Positions 8,777 through 16,028 of a DNA stretch of 64,000 bases are shown here, piece by piece (positions within the stretch are counted from its first letter, which is position 1; the number at the start of each line of letters is the position of its first letter). The notes under the pieces were generated by a model, which was not told the origin of the DNA, did not search any database, and was given only the letters and a program-made list of their open reading frames with translations. The stretch lies in contig NZ_BEXF01000004.1 in assembly GCF_002897295.1 (NCBI RefSeq), forward strand, positions 124,001 to 188,000, read 5' to 3'. A program made the position numbers and the translations under genes. Origin of the DNA: Brevibacillus reuszeri. GTDB taxonomy: Bacteria; Bacillota; Bacilli; Brevibacillales; Brevibacillaceae.

Positions 8777-9643
8777 TTGGCACAAAAACAGTTGCTCATT
8801 GATTTTTGTGGGGGAATCGATGATGCTATCGCTTTGGCGTATGCGCTGCAAGCTCCAGACACCAAGGTTGTTGGGGTCATATGCAGCGATACCGATGCAG
8901 GGCGAGGGATCAGCCTAGCGCAAAAAGTAATCGATTGGGCAAAGCCTGGATACGAGATTGATATTGTAGCAGGAGAGCAGCGCCCTTTGTTCGCGTCACT
9001 GTCTGGCAATACGGCTAGAGTGGACGAGTCCTCAGCGGGTGTACGTCTTTTGCTGGAAAAAGCGCAGGAAGCAGAGGGTGAGCTGACGCTTGTTACACTT
9101 GGGCGTTTGACGACGTTGGCAAAAGCAGTAGCAGCTGAACCGATGCTCGCAAAACAGTTGAAGCGCGTCGTCATACAGGGAGGGGCGATTCGTGTACCTG
9201 GTGATGTAACCGCGATTGCTGAGGCAAATATGCATGCGGACCCGGAGGCAGCTTCTTTCGTCCTGGCAGCTGGCTTGCCGCTCCTCATGGTGCCCATGGA
9301 TGCTACTTATAAGCTAACTATGACAAATGAGCAAGCACAGGCGGTTGTTTCGATTGCCAGAGACACTGGTATGATCCATGTAGACTGGCAGCCAGATGCG
9401 ACCGATTTGCGCTTGTCTGCGTGGGGAGCGATGATTGCAGCTCTCGATCCGTCTGTCATAGCTACTCAGCAAATGAAGCTGACGATCGATTGCACCAGTA
9501 CGCTGTCCCGAGGAGCGGTTTTGGCTGACCTGCGAGCGAAACCGAGTGTAGGGCGCGATATGGATGTTTGCGTACGTATCGAAACAGAAAAGCAGTATCT
9601 ATGGCTGCAGGCGGCATTGGAACAGGAGGGGAACAGACGATGA
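8777..9643 (+). CDS. Nucleoside hydrolase family protein with altered metal-site motif
   Basis: The 288-residue protein belongs to the inosine-uridine nucleoside N-ribohydrolase family. It keeps the second half of the N-terminal metal motif (GIDDAIA), the GGAIRVPGDVT segment and the AEANMHADPEAA motif. The first half reads IDFCGG where the family has D-x-D-P-G, so the second Asp (Asp10 in the Crithidia enzyme, a calcium ligand and proposed base) is Cys. TTG at 8777 is chosen because GGGAGAGGTGAGG lies just upstream; an in-frame TTG at 8753 has no such site. Its stop overlaps the next gene by 4 bp. Activity may be altered or lost. Confidence 0.82.
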   Translation: MAQKQLLIDFCGGIDDAIALAYALQAPDTKVVGVICSDTDAGRGISLAQKVIDWAKPGYEIDIVAGEQRPLFASLSGNTARVDESSAGVRLLLEKAQEAEGELTLVTLGRLTTLAKAVAAEPMLAKQLKRVVIQGGAIRVPGDVTAIAEANMHADPEAASFVLAAGLPLLMVPMDATYKLTMTNEQAQAVVSIARDTGMIHVDWQPDATDLRLSAWGAMIAALDPSVIATQQMKLTIDCTSTLSRGAVLADLRAKPSVGRDMDVCVRIETEKQYLWLQAALEQEGNRR

Positions 9644-10569
9644 AAAAGGTCATCATTGACGTGGATACTGGTATTGATGATGCGATGGCGATTTCGTATG
9701 CTGTTCATTCGCCTGAGCTTGACGTTGTAGGTGTCACTACGACATTCGGCAATATTACCGTGGAGGAAGCGACGCGCAATACGCTGCAAGTGCTTGAGCT
9801 GATCGGGGCTGCGGATATTCCCGTTTACCAGGGTGCAGCCAAGCCGCTTGTTCGCGAAGTCACAGCCAAAGCCAGACTGTTTCATGGTGAAAATGGATTG
9901 GGTAATGTAGTATTGCCTGCTCCTGTTTCATCAGCGCAGTCTCAGAGTGCCGTGCAGTTTCTGATTTCTACGATCAAGGAAAATCCACACGAAATCACTC
10001 TCGTTACCGTCGGCAGCATGACCAATCTGGCTTTGGCCATCATGGCTGCGCCAGAAATCGTTTCCTTGGTGGAGAGGGTTGTCGTCATGGGCGGAGCCGT
10101 TACGGTGCCTGGCAATCGCACACCAGTAGCAGAAGCCAATATTTGCGCCGATCCAGAAGCTGCATCGTATATTTTTCAATCAGGCATACCACTCACCCTC
10201 GTCGGATTGGATGTAACGATGCAGACACTGCTTACGCGTGAGCATTTGGCACAGTGGAGAGCCCGTGATACAAAGCTCAGCCATTTCTTTGCTGACATGT
10301 GCGATGTCTATATGGATGCGTATGTTACGGTTGGAAATGTTCGCGGTTGCGGCCTGCATGATCCGCTGGCGGTTGGTGTCGTGATCGATCCGACATTTGT
10401 GCGTACTGTCCCGATGCATGTGGAGGTAGATACATCAGGTGGACCAAGCGATGCCCGCACAATTGGAGACAGGCGTGAGCATCCTGAGAAAGCACCGAAT
10501 ATAGAAGTGTGTTTGGAAGTAGATTCAGAGAGGTTTGTCAGTCATTTTTTGCAATATGTGATGGATTAA
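9640..10569 (+). CDS. Inosine-uridine preferring nucleoside hydrolase
   Basis: The 309-residue enzyme hydrolyses the N-glycosidic bond of ribonucleosides to base and ribose in purine and pyrimidine salvage. The calcium-site motif is intact (DVDTGIDDA, residues 6-14), and GGAVTVPGN, AEANICADPEAA and the late HDPLAVG segment are present. ATG at 9640 lies in an ATGA overlap with the paralogue upstream, after a GGAGGGG ribosome site; the frame could extend to 9568 but that would overlap deeply. The two paralogues differ at the first metal-binding motif, suggesting divided functions. Confidence 0.92.
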   Translation: MKKVIIDVDTGIDDAMAISYAVHSPELDVVGVTTTFGNITVEEATRNTLQVLELIGAADIPVYQGAAKPLVREVTAKARLFHGENGLGNVVLPAPVSSAQSQSAVQFLISTIKENPHEITLVTVGSMTNLALAIMAAPEIVSLVERVVVMGGAVTVPGNRTPVAEANICADPEAASYIFQSGIPLTLVGLDVTMQTLLTREHLAQWRARDTKLSHFFADMCDVYMDAYVTVGNVRGCGLHDPLAVGVVIDPTFVRTVPMHVEVDTSGGPSDARTIGDRREHPEKAPNIEVCLEVDSERFVSHFLQYVMD

Positions 10570-10584
10570 CAGGAGGGATTCGCC

Positions 10585-11049
10585 GTGTTAAAGGAATTTA
10601 AAGAGTTTGCCTTAAAAGGAAATGTAATGGACCTTGCAGTCGGGGTTGTCATCGGGGCTGCTTTTGGTAAGATCGTGACGTCCTTGGTCAATGACATTAT
10701 TACGCCTCTCATTGGGCTATTACTCGGGAAAGTGGATTTTACCAATCTGTATATTAGCTTAAACGGAGAACACTTCAATACGCTAGAGGAAGCAAGAAAG
10801 AGTGGTGTAGCTACTCTGAACTATGGCCTTTTTCTCAACAGCGTGATCGATTTTATCATTATTGCCTTCTCCATTTTTATCGTCATCAAGCAATTGAATC
10901 GTTTCAAACGCAAGCAAGAAGTGGTCAAAGCTCCTGAGACAACCAAGGAGTGCCCGCACTGCATCACGTCTATTCCGATTAAAGCGACTCGTTGCCCGAA
11001 TTGCACGTCGATGCTCGAGGTAAAAGGAACGGAGCCTGCGCACAGCTAG
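10585..11049 (+). CDS. mscL: Large-conductance mechanosensitive channel MscL
   Basis: The 154-residue protein starts with GTG at 10585 after an AGGAGG site. It shows the MscL pattern: an amphipathic N-terminal helix ([19 protein letters not shown]), the TM1 pore helix with [12 protein letters not shown], and a TM2 helix ([18 protein letters not shown]). It opens under membrane tension to release solutes in osmotic downshock. The C-terminal tail is extended and carries two CxxC pairs (CPHC and CPNC), a zinc-ribbon-like knuckle after the usual cytoplasmic helix. It follows the nucleoside hydrolases by 15 bp and ends in a strong terminator. Confidence 0.96.
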   Translation: MLKEFKEFALKGNVMDLAVGVVIGAAFGKIVTSLVNDIITPLIGLLLGKVDFTNLYISLNGEHFNTLEEARKSGVATLNYGLFLNSVIDFIIIAFSIFIVIKQLNRFKRKQEVVKAPETTKECPHCITSIPIKATRCPNCTSMLEVKGTEPAHS

Positions 11050-11077
11050 CATCATTTTTGCGACATAAGTGATTTTG

Positions 11078-11121
11078 AGTGGGTACTATGTGGAGTTTGG
11101 CATAGTCACCCACTTTTTTTA
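11078..11121 (+). terminator. Rho-independent terminator after mscL
   Basis: AGTGGGTACTATG (11078-11090) pairs with CATAGTCACCCACT (11101-11114), with one unpaired base, and runs into seven T. Confidence 0.85.
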
Positions 11122-11163
11122 TTCAGGGAGTGCGGGATGTGGGGTAAACAATCATGGCATTAC

Positions 11164-11192
11164 TTGACATTTCTCTCACTTTAACATTAAAT
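11164..11192 (+). promoter_or_regulatory. Putative promoter of the MarR-CPBP operon
   Basis: A perfect TTGACA (11164-11169) is followed after 17 bp by TTAAAT (11187-11192). The stretch to the start codon is AT-rich. An ACTTTAA / TTAAAGT repeat pair flanks the -10 region and could be a MarR-type operator. Confidence 0.5.
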
Positions 11193-11239
11193 AAAAATAA
11201 ATAGTTTAAGTTTTTAAAGTGTTATGAGGTGCTTTTCTG

Positions 11240-11677
11240 ATGAAGATAGAAACGATAAAAGAAACACTCAAAATGATGGATAAAATCAATACCTTATTAG
11301 CAGAGGATTTTCAGGCCCTTTACCATTTTGAAATTACCCCAAAGCAATCCATCCTTCTCCAGCAGGTGCAGGAGCATGAAAAGATCACAATTGGTGAGCT
11401 CGCCAAGCATTTGAATATGTCTCTTAGCTCAACTAGTCAGCTGGTAGCGAAGCTAGAGCAGGACGGCTATGTAAAACGTGAAGTAAATTCAGCAAACCGG
11501 CGTGAGACATTTGTCAAGCTGGCAGAAAAGGCGATACAGATGTATGCAGAGATCGAGGCTATCGACGATGTCGTCATTGAAAAATACTTTTCCAAACTGG
11601 AAGAAGAAGAAATGATCCATTTTCAGCGTTTCACGAATAGACTGCATGACTTGATACTTGCGGAAAAATCGAAATAA
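11240..11677 (+). CDS. MarR-family transcriptional regulator
   Basis: The 145-residue protein has the MarR winged-helix fold: N-terminal dimerisation helix, recognition region (TIGELAKHLNMSLSSTSQLVAKLEQDGYVKR, about 50-80), the wing with NRRETFVKL, and a C-terminal dimer helix. ATG at 11240 follows GAGGTG. It is 39 bp upstream of a CPBP-family membrane protein, so it probably regulates this small operon and itself. The ligand is unknown. Confidence 0.93.
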   Translation: MKIETIKETLKMMDKINTLLAEDFQALYHFEITPKQSILLQQVQEHEKITIGELAKHLNMSLSSTSQLVAKLEQDGYVKREVNSANRRETFVKLAEKAIQMYAEIEAIDDVVIEKYFSKLEEEEMIHFQRFTNRLHDLILAEKSK

Positions 11678-11716
11678 CGAGAGCCTGATGACGCGTTGGA
11701 TAAGGGGAGATGGAGC

Positions 11717-12463
11717 ATGGATTGGTTGTTGGCAGTGCTGCTGTTCGCTTTGGCATTACCGGGTGTGCTCGCGATGCTAAGAATAGAGCCAAAGCTCATC
11801 AAAGAAACTGGCGCTGAAGACATCCCGTATTTCGCTCGTTTGGTGAGCCACATGGTTCTCGTTGTCCCGAGTGTTCTGGTTGGTACCTGGTTATACAAGG
11901 ACGCTGGTTTCGCAGCACCAACTCTTTCTGAGATAGGAGTCATGACCTTCCTCATCTCCCTCCTATGTGCTGGTGCACATCTGATTTATTACTACGGTTA
12001 TCTCGTAAAGGTCACTGAAAAAAACGTGATTGCAAAGATTGATCGGGCAAGACAAAATGTAGGATTTGATACGAGGGTATTATATGGTGGGATCGTCGAA
12101 GAGCTGATCTTCCGCTGGGGACTCATGAGCATTCTCGTTTGGAGCATGAACAAGTGGTTGGCAATCAGTGATGTGAATTTGGTGTACTGGCTGGCGATCG
12201 TGATTTCCTCTCTGCTGTTCGCCTTGATTCACCTGCCAGGTGCCAAACAAACCGTCGGAAAGCTGACTCCGCCCTTACTTACGTATGCGATCACGGCCAA
12301 TGTCTTTGTTGGTATTTGTTGCGGGTGGTTGTTCTGGAAAAGTGGCTTGTTATCCGCTATGATTTGTCACATGCTGTTTCACGTCATCTGGTATGGCTTT
12401 GAAAAATCAAAAAGGGCTCGTCCACAAGAGGAAGTATACATGACAAATAGCCGAAAGGAGTAA
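11717..12463 (+). CDS. CPBP-family intramembrane metalloprotease-like protein
   Basis: The 248-residue membrane protein has about six or seven predicted membrane segments. It shows CPBP (CAAX protease and bacteriocin-processing) motifs: EELIFR (motif 1, EExxxR), FALIH (motif 2, FxxxH) and a late SAMICHMLFH helix. Family members include Rce1-like proteases and bacteriocin self-immunity proteins. ATG at 11717 follows AAGGGGAGATGG; an in-frame TTG at 11696 is less likely. It is 4 bp upstream of the DUF2277 gene. Confidence 0.85.
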   Translation: MDWLLAVLLFALALPGVLAMLRIEPKLIKETGAEDIPYFARLVSHMVLVVPSVLVGTWLYKDAGFAAPTLSEIGVMTFLISLLCAGAHLIYYYGYLVKVTEKNVIAKIDRARQNVGFDTRVLYGGIVEELIFRWGLMSILVWSMNKWLAISDVNLVYWLAIVISSLLFALIHLPGAKQTVGKLTPPLLTYAITANVFVGICCGWLFWKSGLLSAMICHMLFHVIWYGFEKSKRARPQEEVYMTNSRKE

Positions 12464-12467
12464 CCTT

Positions 12468-12746
12468 ATGTGCCGAAACATCAAAACATTGTTCAACTTT
12501 GATCCTCCAGCAACAGAATACGAGGTTCAGGCCGCAGCACTTCAGTTTGTGAGAAAGCTCTCAGGCTTTCAAAAGCCTTCAAAGGCGAACGAAGCCGCTT
12601 TTGAACAAGCTGTTGAAGAAGTAACTGTGGCAGCACAAAAATTGCTCACCTCGCTCGTTTCCAATGCAGAGCCAAAAAATCGGGAAGTCGAGATGGAGCG
12701 TGCTCGTGCGAGAAATGCAAAGCGGTTTGGGACGCAATCCTCATAG
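12468..12746 (+). CDS. DUF2277 family protein
   Basis: The 92-residue protein matches the DUF2277 pattern: N-terminal MCRNIKTL, a PPAT-EVQAAALQFVRKLSGF core, KPSKANEAAF, and a C-terminal Arg-rich ERARARNAKRFG tail. The function is not known. It follows the CPBP gene by 4 bp with a GAAAGGAG ribosome site overlapping that gene's end, so they are cotranscribed. A bidirectional terminator follows. Confidence 0.88.
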   Translation: MCRNIKTLFNFDPPATEYEVQAAALQFVRKLSGFQKPSKANEAAFEQAVEEVTVAAQKLLTSLVSNAEPKNREVEMERARARNAKRFGTQSS

Positions 12747-12760
12747 AGAAACCACACAGA

Positions 12761-12803
12761 AAGGATAGAGCTACAGATGACAACTGGCGCCCTATCCTTT
12801 TTT
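12761..12803. terminator. Bidirectional terminator
   Basis: AAGGATAG (12761-12768) pairs with CTATCCTT (12792-12799), with flanking ACAC / GTGT complementarity and a T-run on the plus strand. It serves the convergent DUF2277 and YheC/YheD-like genes. Confidence 0.75.
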
Positions 12804-12813
12804 GTGTAAGCAA

Positions 12814-13593
12814 TTAAACTTTCTTCTTTTTGGCCTTCACCCGATTGCGATATTGGAAGTGCAGGCGCTTGATCGTACGGAAATACGTTTTGTCCTTGAG
12901 CTTGGCAAACAAGGCATGGGAGGGAAAATCGTAATTGACCTCGATAATGGAAATATTCCCTTGCTTATCAATGGCAAAGTCGACTCCGATCTGGGAAGTA
13001 TGTCTATACTTTTTGAAGTGGGTGCAGACGCGATGACTGATTTGGATCAATTGCGTGACGATGCTTTTGACTTTAGTAGCATCTACCGCTTTTGATTTCA
13101 AAAGAGCGTGTGGGACCGTTACCGCATAGCCGCCACCGCGGGCTACGTTTGTAATGACACTATCTGAACCCGCTACCTTGGCGAGCATCCCGGCGTATTG
13201 CCATCTGCCTTGGCCGTTTCGCATCATCATGACCCGAATGTCAAAAGAACGTCCATCGATTTGGGCCAAGTCTAGCCCTTTCTGGATGATATAGTTTTTC
13301 TCGCTGCATTGCTTTGCGATTTTGCTCTGCAAGTCCTCCAGGGAGCTCGCGTGTTCAGGCTCGCCTCGCTCCTTTACAAATTGATAGCCAGCGTCCGTTT
13401 TCCAGACCCGCATGATTCCTTTTCCCATATGGGTCCGGGTCGGCTTGATATAGACAGATTGGTATTTGGCAAGATAAGTGCCCAAAAGAGCAGGCTGATA
13501 TAGGGAAGTGGGGGGCAAAAATGGACGGATGTACGCGTTCTTGGAAAAGAACTGATGCAGGCTCCATTTGGAAGAAGAGATCATTTCATGCAC
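12814..13593 (-). CDS. YheC/YheD-like spore coat-associated ATP-grasp protein
   Basis: The 259-residue protein matches the YheC/YheD family: YIKPTRTHMGKGIMRV (nucleotide-binding lysine region), a QKGLDLAQIDGRSFDIRVMM core with the ATP-grasp R-x-R-type strand, GGGYAV, and IGVDFAIDKQGNISIIEVN with the C-terminal metal-binding E-N. ATP-grasp enzymes ligate carboxylates to amines or thiols. In Bacillus these proteins are tied to spores, but the reaction is unknown. It is shorter than YheC/YheD (about 360-450 residues), so it is a minimal version. It is divergent from the AraC gene. Confidence 0.85.
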   Translation of the reverse strand: MHEMISSSKWSLHQFFSKNAYIRPFLPPTSLYQPALLGTYLAKYQSVYIKPTRTHMGKGIMRVWKTDAGYQFVKERGEPEHASSLEDLQSKIAKQCSEKNYIIQKGLDLAQIDGRSFDIRVMMMRNGQGRWQYAGMLAKVAGSDSVITNVARGGGYAVTVPHALLKSKAVDATKVKSIVTQLIQISHRVCTHFKKYRHTSQIGVDFAIDKQGNISIIEVNYDFPSHALFAKLKDKTYFRTIKRLHFQYRNRVKAKKKKV

Positions 13594-13694
13594 CTCGCTT
13601 CGAAAAATCCATTCCTACCCATGATATACGCAAAAATGATAAAGAGTGAGCAGGAGTAAGACGGTTTATGGAAAATAGGAAGGGGTAAGAGAAT

Positions 13695-14522
13695 GTGCAA
13701 AGGATGCGAAATCAGATGCGATTGTTTCGTCCCGTTCAGCCACCTGTATTGAAGCATAGTCAAATGTCTGCCTACTATCAGGAATACGCTCCTAGCAAAA
13801 GGCTGGAGCAGTATGTGGCCTGCTATTGGACCTCGCTTACTGGGGAAATCGATGGGGACCAATGGAATCGGGTCATCCCGGATGGCTGTGTAGACATCAT
13901 TTTTGACCTGAGGACTACCTCTACTTCAAAAGGGGCGTTTGTTTCAGGCTTGATGAGAACCTATGAGCTCATGCCGATCCTGGGGCATCAATCGTTATTC
14001 GGGATTCGCCTCTATTCGGAAACGGCACATCTTTTTCTGCGCTATCCGATATCCTCGATCAATGACAACCGGGTGTATTTGGAGGATTTATGGGGACATG
14101 ATGCCCGCACGATTGTGGAGGACTTATGCGAAGCGACTGATATCACTGGTAGAATCGCAATGATCGAAGAGAGCTTGCTACAGCTATTGCTCAGGAGCCC
14201 CATCCGTGCAGGCGGTTTGCTTGAGACAAGTATGCAATACATATACGAGTGTCGAGGCAGCTTGACGATTGGCTCTTTGGCAGAAAAGGTAAACTACAGT
14301 GAAAGAAACTTGCGCAGAATCTTTCAAAGCGAGCTGGGAGTCAGTCCTAAGGAGTTGATTCGAATTATTCAATTCCAAAGCTTGCTGCAGGAGCTATATA
14401 GAGGTACCGAAGCGACGTTTACGGACGTCTCCCTCAAATATGGCTATTATGATCAATCACACGTCATCAAAAATTTTAAAGCATATTACGGCGTGTCACC
14501 TCGGCACATTTTTTCTACTTGA
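13695..14522 (+). CDS. AraC-family transcriptional regulator
   Basis: The 275-residue protein has an N-terminal DUF6597-like domain (YAPSKRLEQYVACYW, then VIPDGCVDIIFDL, about 30-130). A C-terminal AraC double helix-turn-helix follows (LAEKVNYSERNLRRIFQSELGVSPKE and SLKYGYYDQSHVIKNFKAYYGVSP). A GTG start at 13695 follows GGAAGGGGT; ATG at 13704 is the alternative. The effector and target are unknown. The following gene is an MmcQ/YjbR protein in the same orientation. Confidence 0.9.
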   Translation: MQRMRNQMRLFRPVQPPVLKHSQMSAYYQEYAPSKRLEQYVACYWTSLTGEIDGDQWNRVIPDGCVDIIFDLRTTSTSKGAFVSGLMRTYELMPILGHQSLFGIRLYSETAHLFLRYPISSINDNRVYLEDLWGHDARTIVEDLCEATDITGRIAMIEESLLQLLLRSPIRAGGLLETSMQYIYECRGSLTIGSLAEKVNYSERNLRRIFQSELGVSPKELIRIIQFQSLLQELYRGTEATFTDVSLKYGYYDQSHVIKNFKAYYGVSPRHIFST

Positions 14523-14615
14523 TCGGAAAGAGTTGCTGGAGACTTGAACATGTCCGTTTTTTACAATTCAAGAGCGGGGAAAGCTGGTACTCTAAAGATC
14601 GGAAGGAGAATAACT

Positions 14616-14972
14616 GTGGACAAACAAACAGTAGATGCATTGTGCCGCAAACAAAAGGGATCGACGCATGATTATCAGGTGGACTGGGAAGCGGATCGTT
14701 ACCATATTGGTGGCAAAATGTTTGCGATGCTGGGAGCAGATAGCAAAGGCGTACCGATCCTGACATTAAAATGCGATCCGGCTCGTGCAGATGAGCTGCG
14801 AGAAATCTACGAAGGGATTATTCCCGGGTACCATATGAACAAAACCCATTGGAATTCTCTCTATTTTGATACGGATATTCCTGAGGAGCTGTGGGAAAAG
14901 CTGATTGAGCATTCTTATACGCTGGTCTTGCAAAAGCTCCCCAAGCGTGTGCAGCAGGAAGTTGTTTTGTAA
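14616..14972 (+). CDS. MmcQ/YjbR family protein
   Basis: The 118-residue protein matches the MmcQ/YjbR fold (CyaY-like): the middle GGKMFAMLGAD, LKCDPARADELRE, and the PGYHMNKTHWNSLYFD-type strand before a C-terminal helix (LIEHSYTLVLQKLPK). Members are small DNA-binding-like proteins of unclear function. GTG at 14616 is chosen because AAGGAGAAT lies directly upstream; upstream in-frame codons lack a site. It is 41 bp upstream of a VOC protein and probably cotranscribed. Confidence 0.85.
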   Translation: MDKQTVDALCRKQKGSTHDYQVDWEADRYHIGGKMFAMLGADSKGVPILTLKCDPARADELREIYEGIIPGYHMNKTHWNSLYFDTDIPEELWEKLIEHSYTLVLQKLPKRVQQEVVL

Positions 14973-15013
14973 GTAATCGGCTTTGTAAAAATAGAGAACA
15001 GGAGTGAGTCGCT

Positions 15014-15391
15014 ATGGGTTTAAAGCTGGATATGGTCGGTATCGTTGTGGCAGACATGAAAAAAGCGTTGGATTTTTATCGCCTGCTTGGTCTGGAAATT
15101 CCAGAGAGTGCAAATGAGGACCATCATGTAGAGGTAGCCGGAGACGGTGTTCGTTTGGCGTTTGATACGATTGAGATTGCCAAAAGCGTGTATGGAGGCT
15201 GGGAGGAAGCAACCGGTCATCGGATCGAGCTTGCTTTTGCTTGCGATGACGCCAACTCATTGAACGAATTGTATGCAAAGGTCACTTCACATGGATATGT
15301 AGGCCACCGAGAGCCATGGGATGCAGTGTGGGGGCAGCGCTATGCAATTGTCAAAGACCCGGACGGTAATCTCATCAGTCTTTTTGTATAA
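15014..15391 (+). CDS. VOC-superfamily (glyoxalase/bleomycin-resistance-like) protein
   Basis: The 125-residue protein is a single vicinal-oxygen-chelate unit pair: DMVGIVVADMKKALDFYRLLGLEIP, a central AGDGVRLAFDT, and the C-terminal WGQRYAIVKDPDGNLISLF. It probably binds a divalent metal or sequesters a small ligand as a dimer; the exact reaction cannot be told from sequence. ATG at 15014 follows CAGGAGTGAG. A perfect terminator follows. Confidence 0.88.
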   Translation: MGLKLDMVGIVVADMKKALDFYRLLGLEIPESANEDHHVEVAGDGVRLAFDTIEIAKSVYGGWEEATGHRIELAFACDDANSLNELYAKVTSHGYVGHREPWDAVWGQRYAIVKDPDGNLISLFV

Positions 15392-15426
15392 CGCATTTTC
15401 TTCATAGACCAGTGTAGATGGAGTAT

Positions 15427-15468
15427 AAAAAAGCCGACGCCCGCAACTTACAGGGAATCGGCTTTTTT
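15427..15468. terminator. Bidirectional terminator
   Basis: A perfect 11-bp inverted repeat, AAAAAAGCCGA (15427-15437) and TCGGCTTTTTT (15458-15468), lies between the convergent VOC and HxlR genes. Confidence 0.88.
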
Positions 15469-15490
15469 CATTGGAAAAGGGAAATCTAAT

Positions 15491-15865
15491 TTATGTGGTC
15501 TGTTTCTGATTGAGGATGCTGTCCTCAAGCATATCAGTGGTGTCACCGTAGACGCGAATGATATGCCGTTCTCCCCAAGCGCACAGTGTGTCCAATATGC
15601 CTTTGAGGCTCCAGCCATACTCACTTAGCTCGTATACCACTTTGGGCGGTACCTGATGGTGGACGATCCGATTAATGATTCCGTCATCCTCTAACTCTCG
15701 TAGCTGCTGGGTCAGCATTTTTTGCGTGATTCCGGGCATGAGCCGCTTTAATTCGTTCGTGCGCTTTTCCCCGTGGGTCAGATGACACAATATCACGCAT
15801 TTCCACTTGCCACCGATAACCTCCAGTGTGGCCTCCACGGAAATATTGTATTTCTTTTTCTCCAT
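15491..15865 (-). CDS. HxlR-family transcriptional regulator
   Basis: The 124-residue winged-helix protein shows the HxlR signature: IGGKWKCVILCHL, then RTNELKRLMPGITQKMLTQQLRELEDDGII, HHQVPPKVVYELSEYG, and a C-terminal WGERH helix. A Cys (WKCVIL) near the N-terminus resembles the redox-sensing Cys in some HxlR/DUF24 regulators. It is divergent from an MFS exporter and aldo-keto reductase, the usual targets of such regulators, with a perfect palindrome between them. A role in electrophile, aldehyde or quinone response is likely but inferred. Confidence 0.92.
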   Translation of the reverse strand: MEKKKYNISVEATLEVIGGKWKCVILCHLTHGEKRTNELKRLMPGITQKMLTQQLRELEDDGIINRIVHHQVPPKVVYELSEYGWSLKGILDTLCAWGERHIIRVYGDTTDMLEDSILNQKQTT

Positions 15866-15882
15866 GATCGCTCCTTCTTTCT

Positions 15883-15904
15883 ATAGGCACTAAAAAGTGC
15901 CTAT
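15883..15904. promoter_or_regulatory. Operator-like palindrome between HxlR and MFS genes
   Basis: A perfect 9-bp inverted repeat, ATAGGCACT (15883-15891) and AGTGCCTAT (15896-15904), has an AAAA centre. A related weaker copy, CACTT-GA-AAGTG, lies at 15926-15937. The spacing and position in a divergent promoter region fit HxlR autoregulation and control of the exporter. Confidence 0.6.
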
Positions 15905-16028
15905 ATTACTTTTTGGTATCTAGGGCACTTGAAAGTGTGTACTTTTCAATATTCACCCTATCATCCATAATAGCATTTGCCAGCTGGTAAACACCATACA
16001 CAATTTGATGAAGGGGAGGAGATACCTC

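Noticed and set aside
11195-11215. AT-rich stretch as a possible origin or attachment site
   Set aside because: It is simply the spacer between a -10 box and the MarR start; no DnaA boxes or repeats of that type are present.
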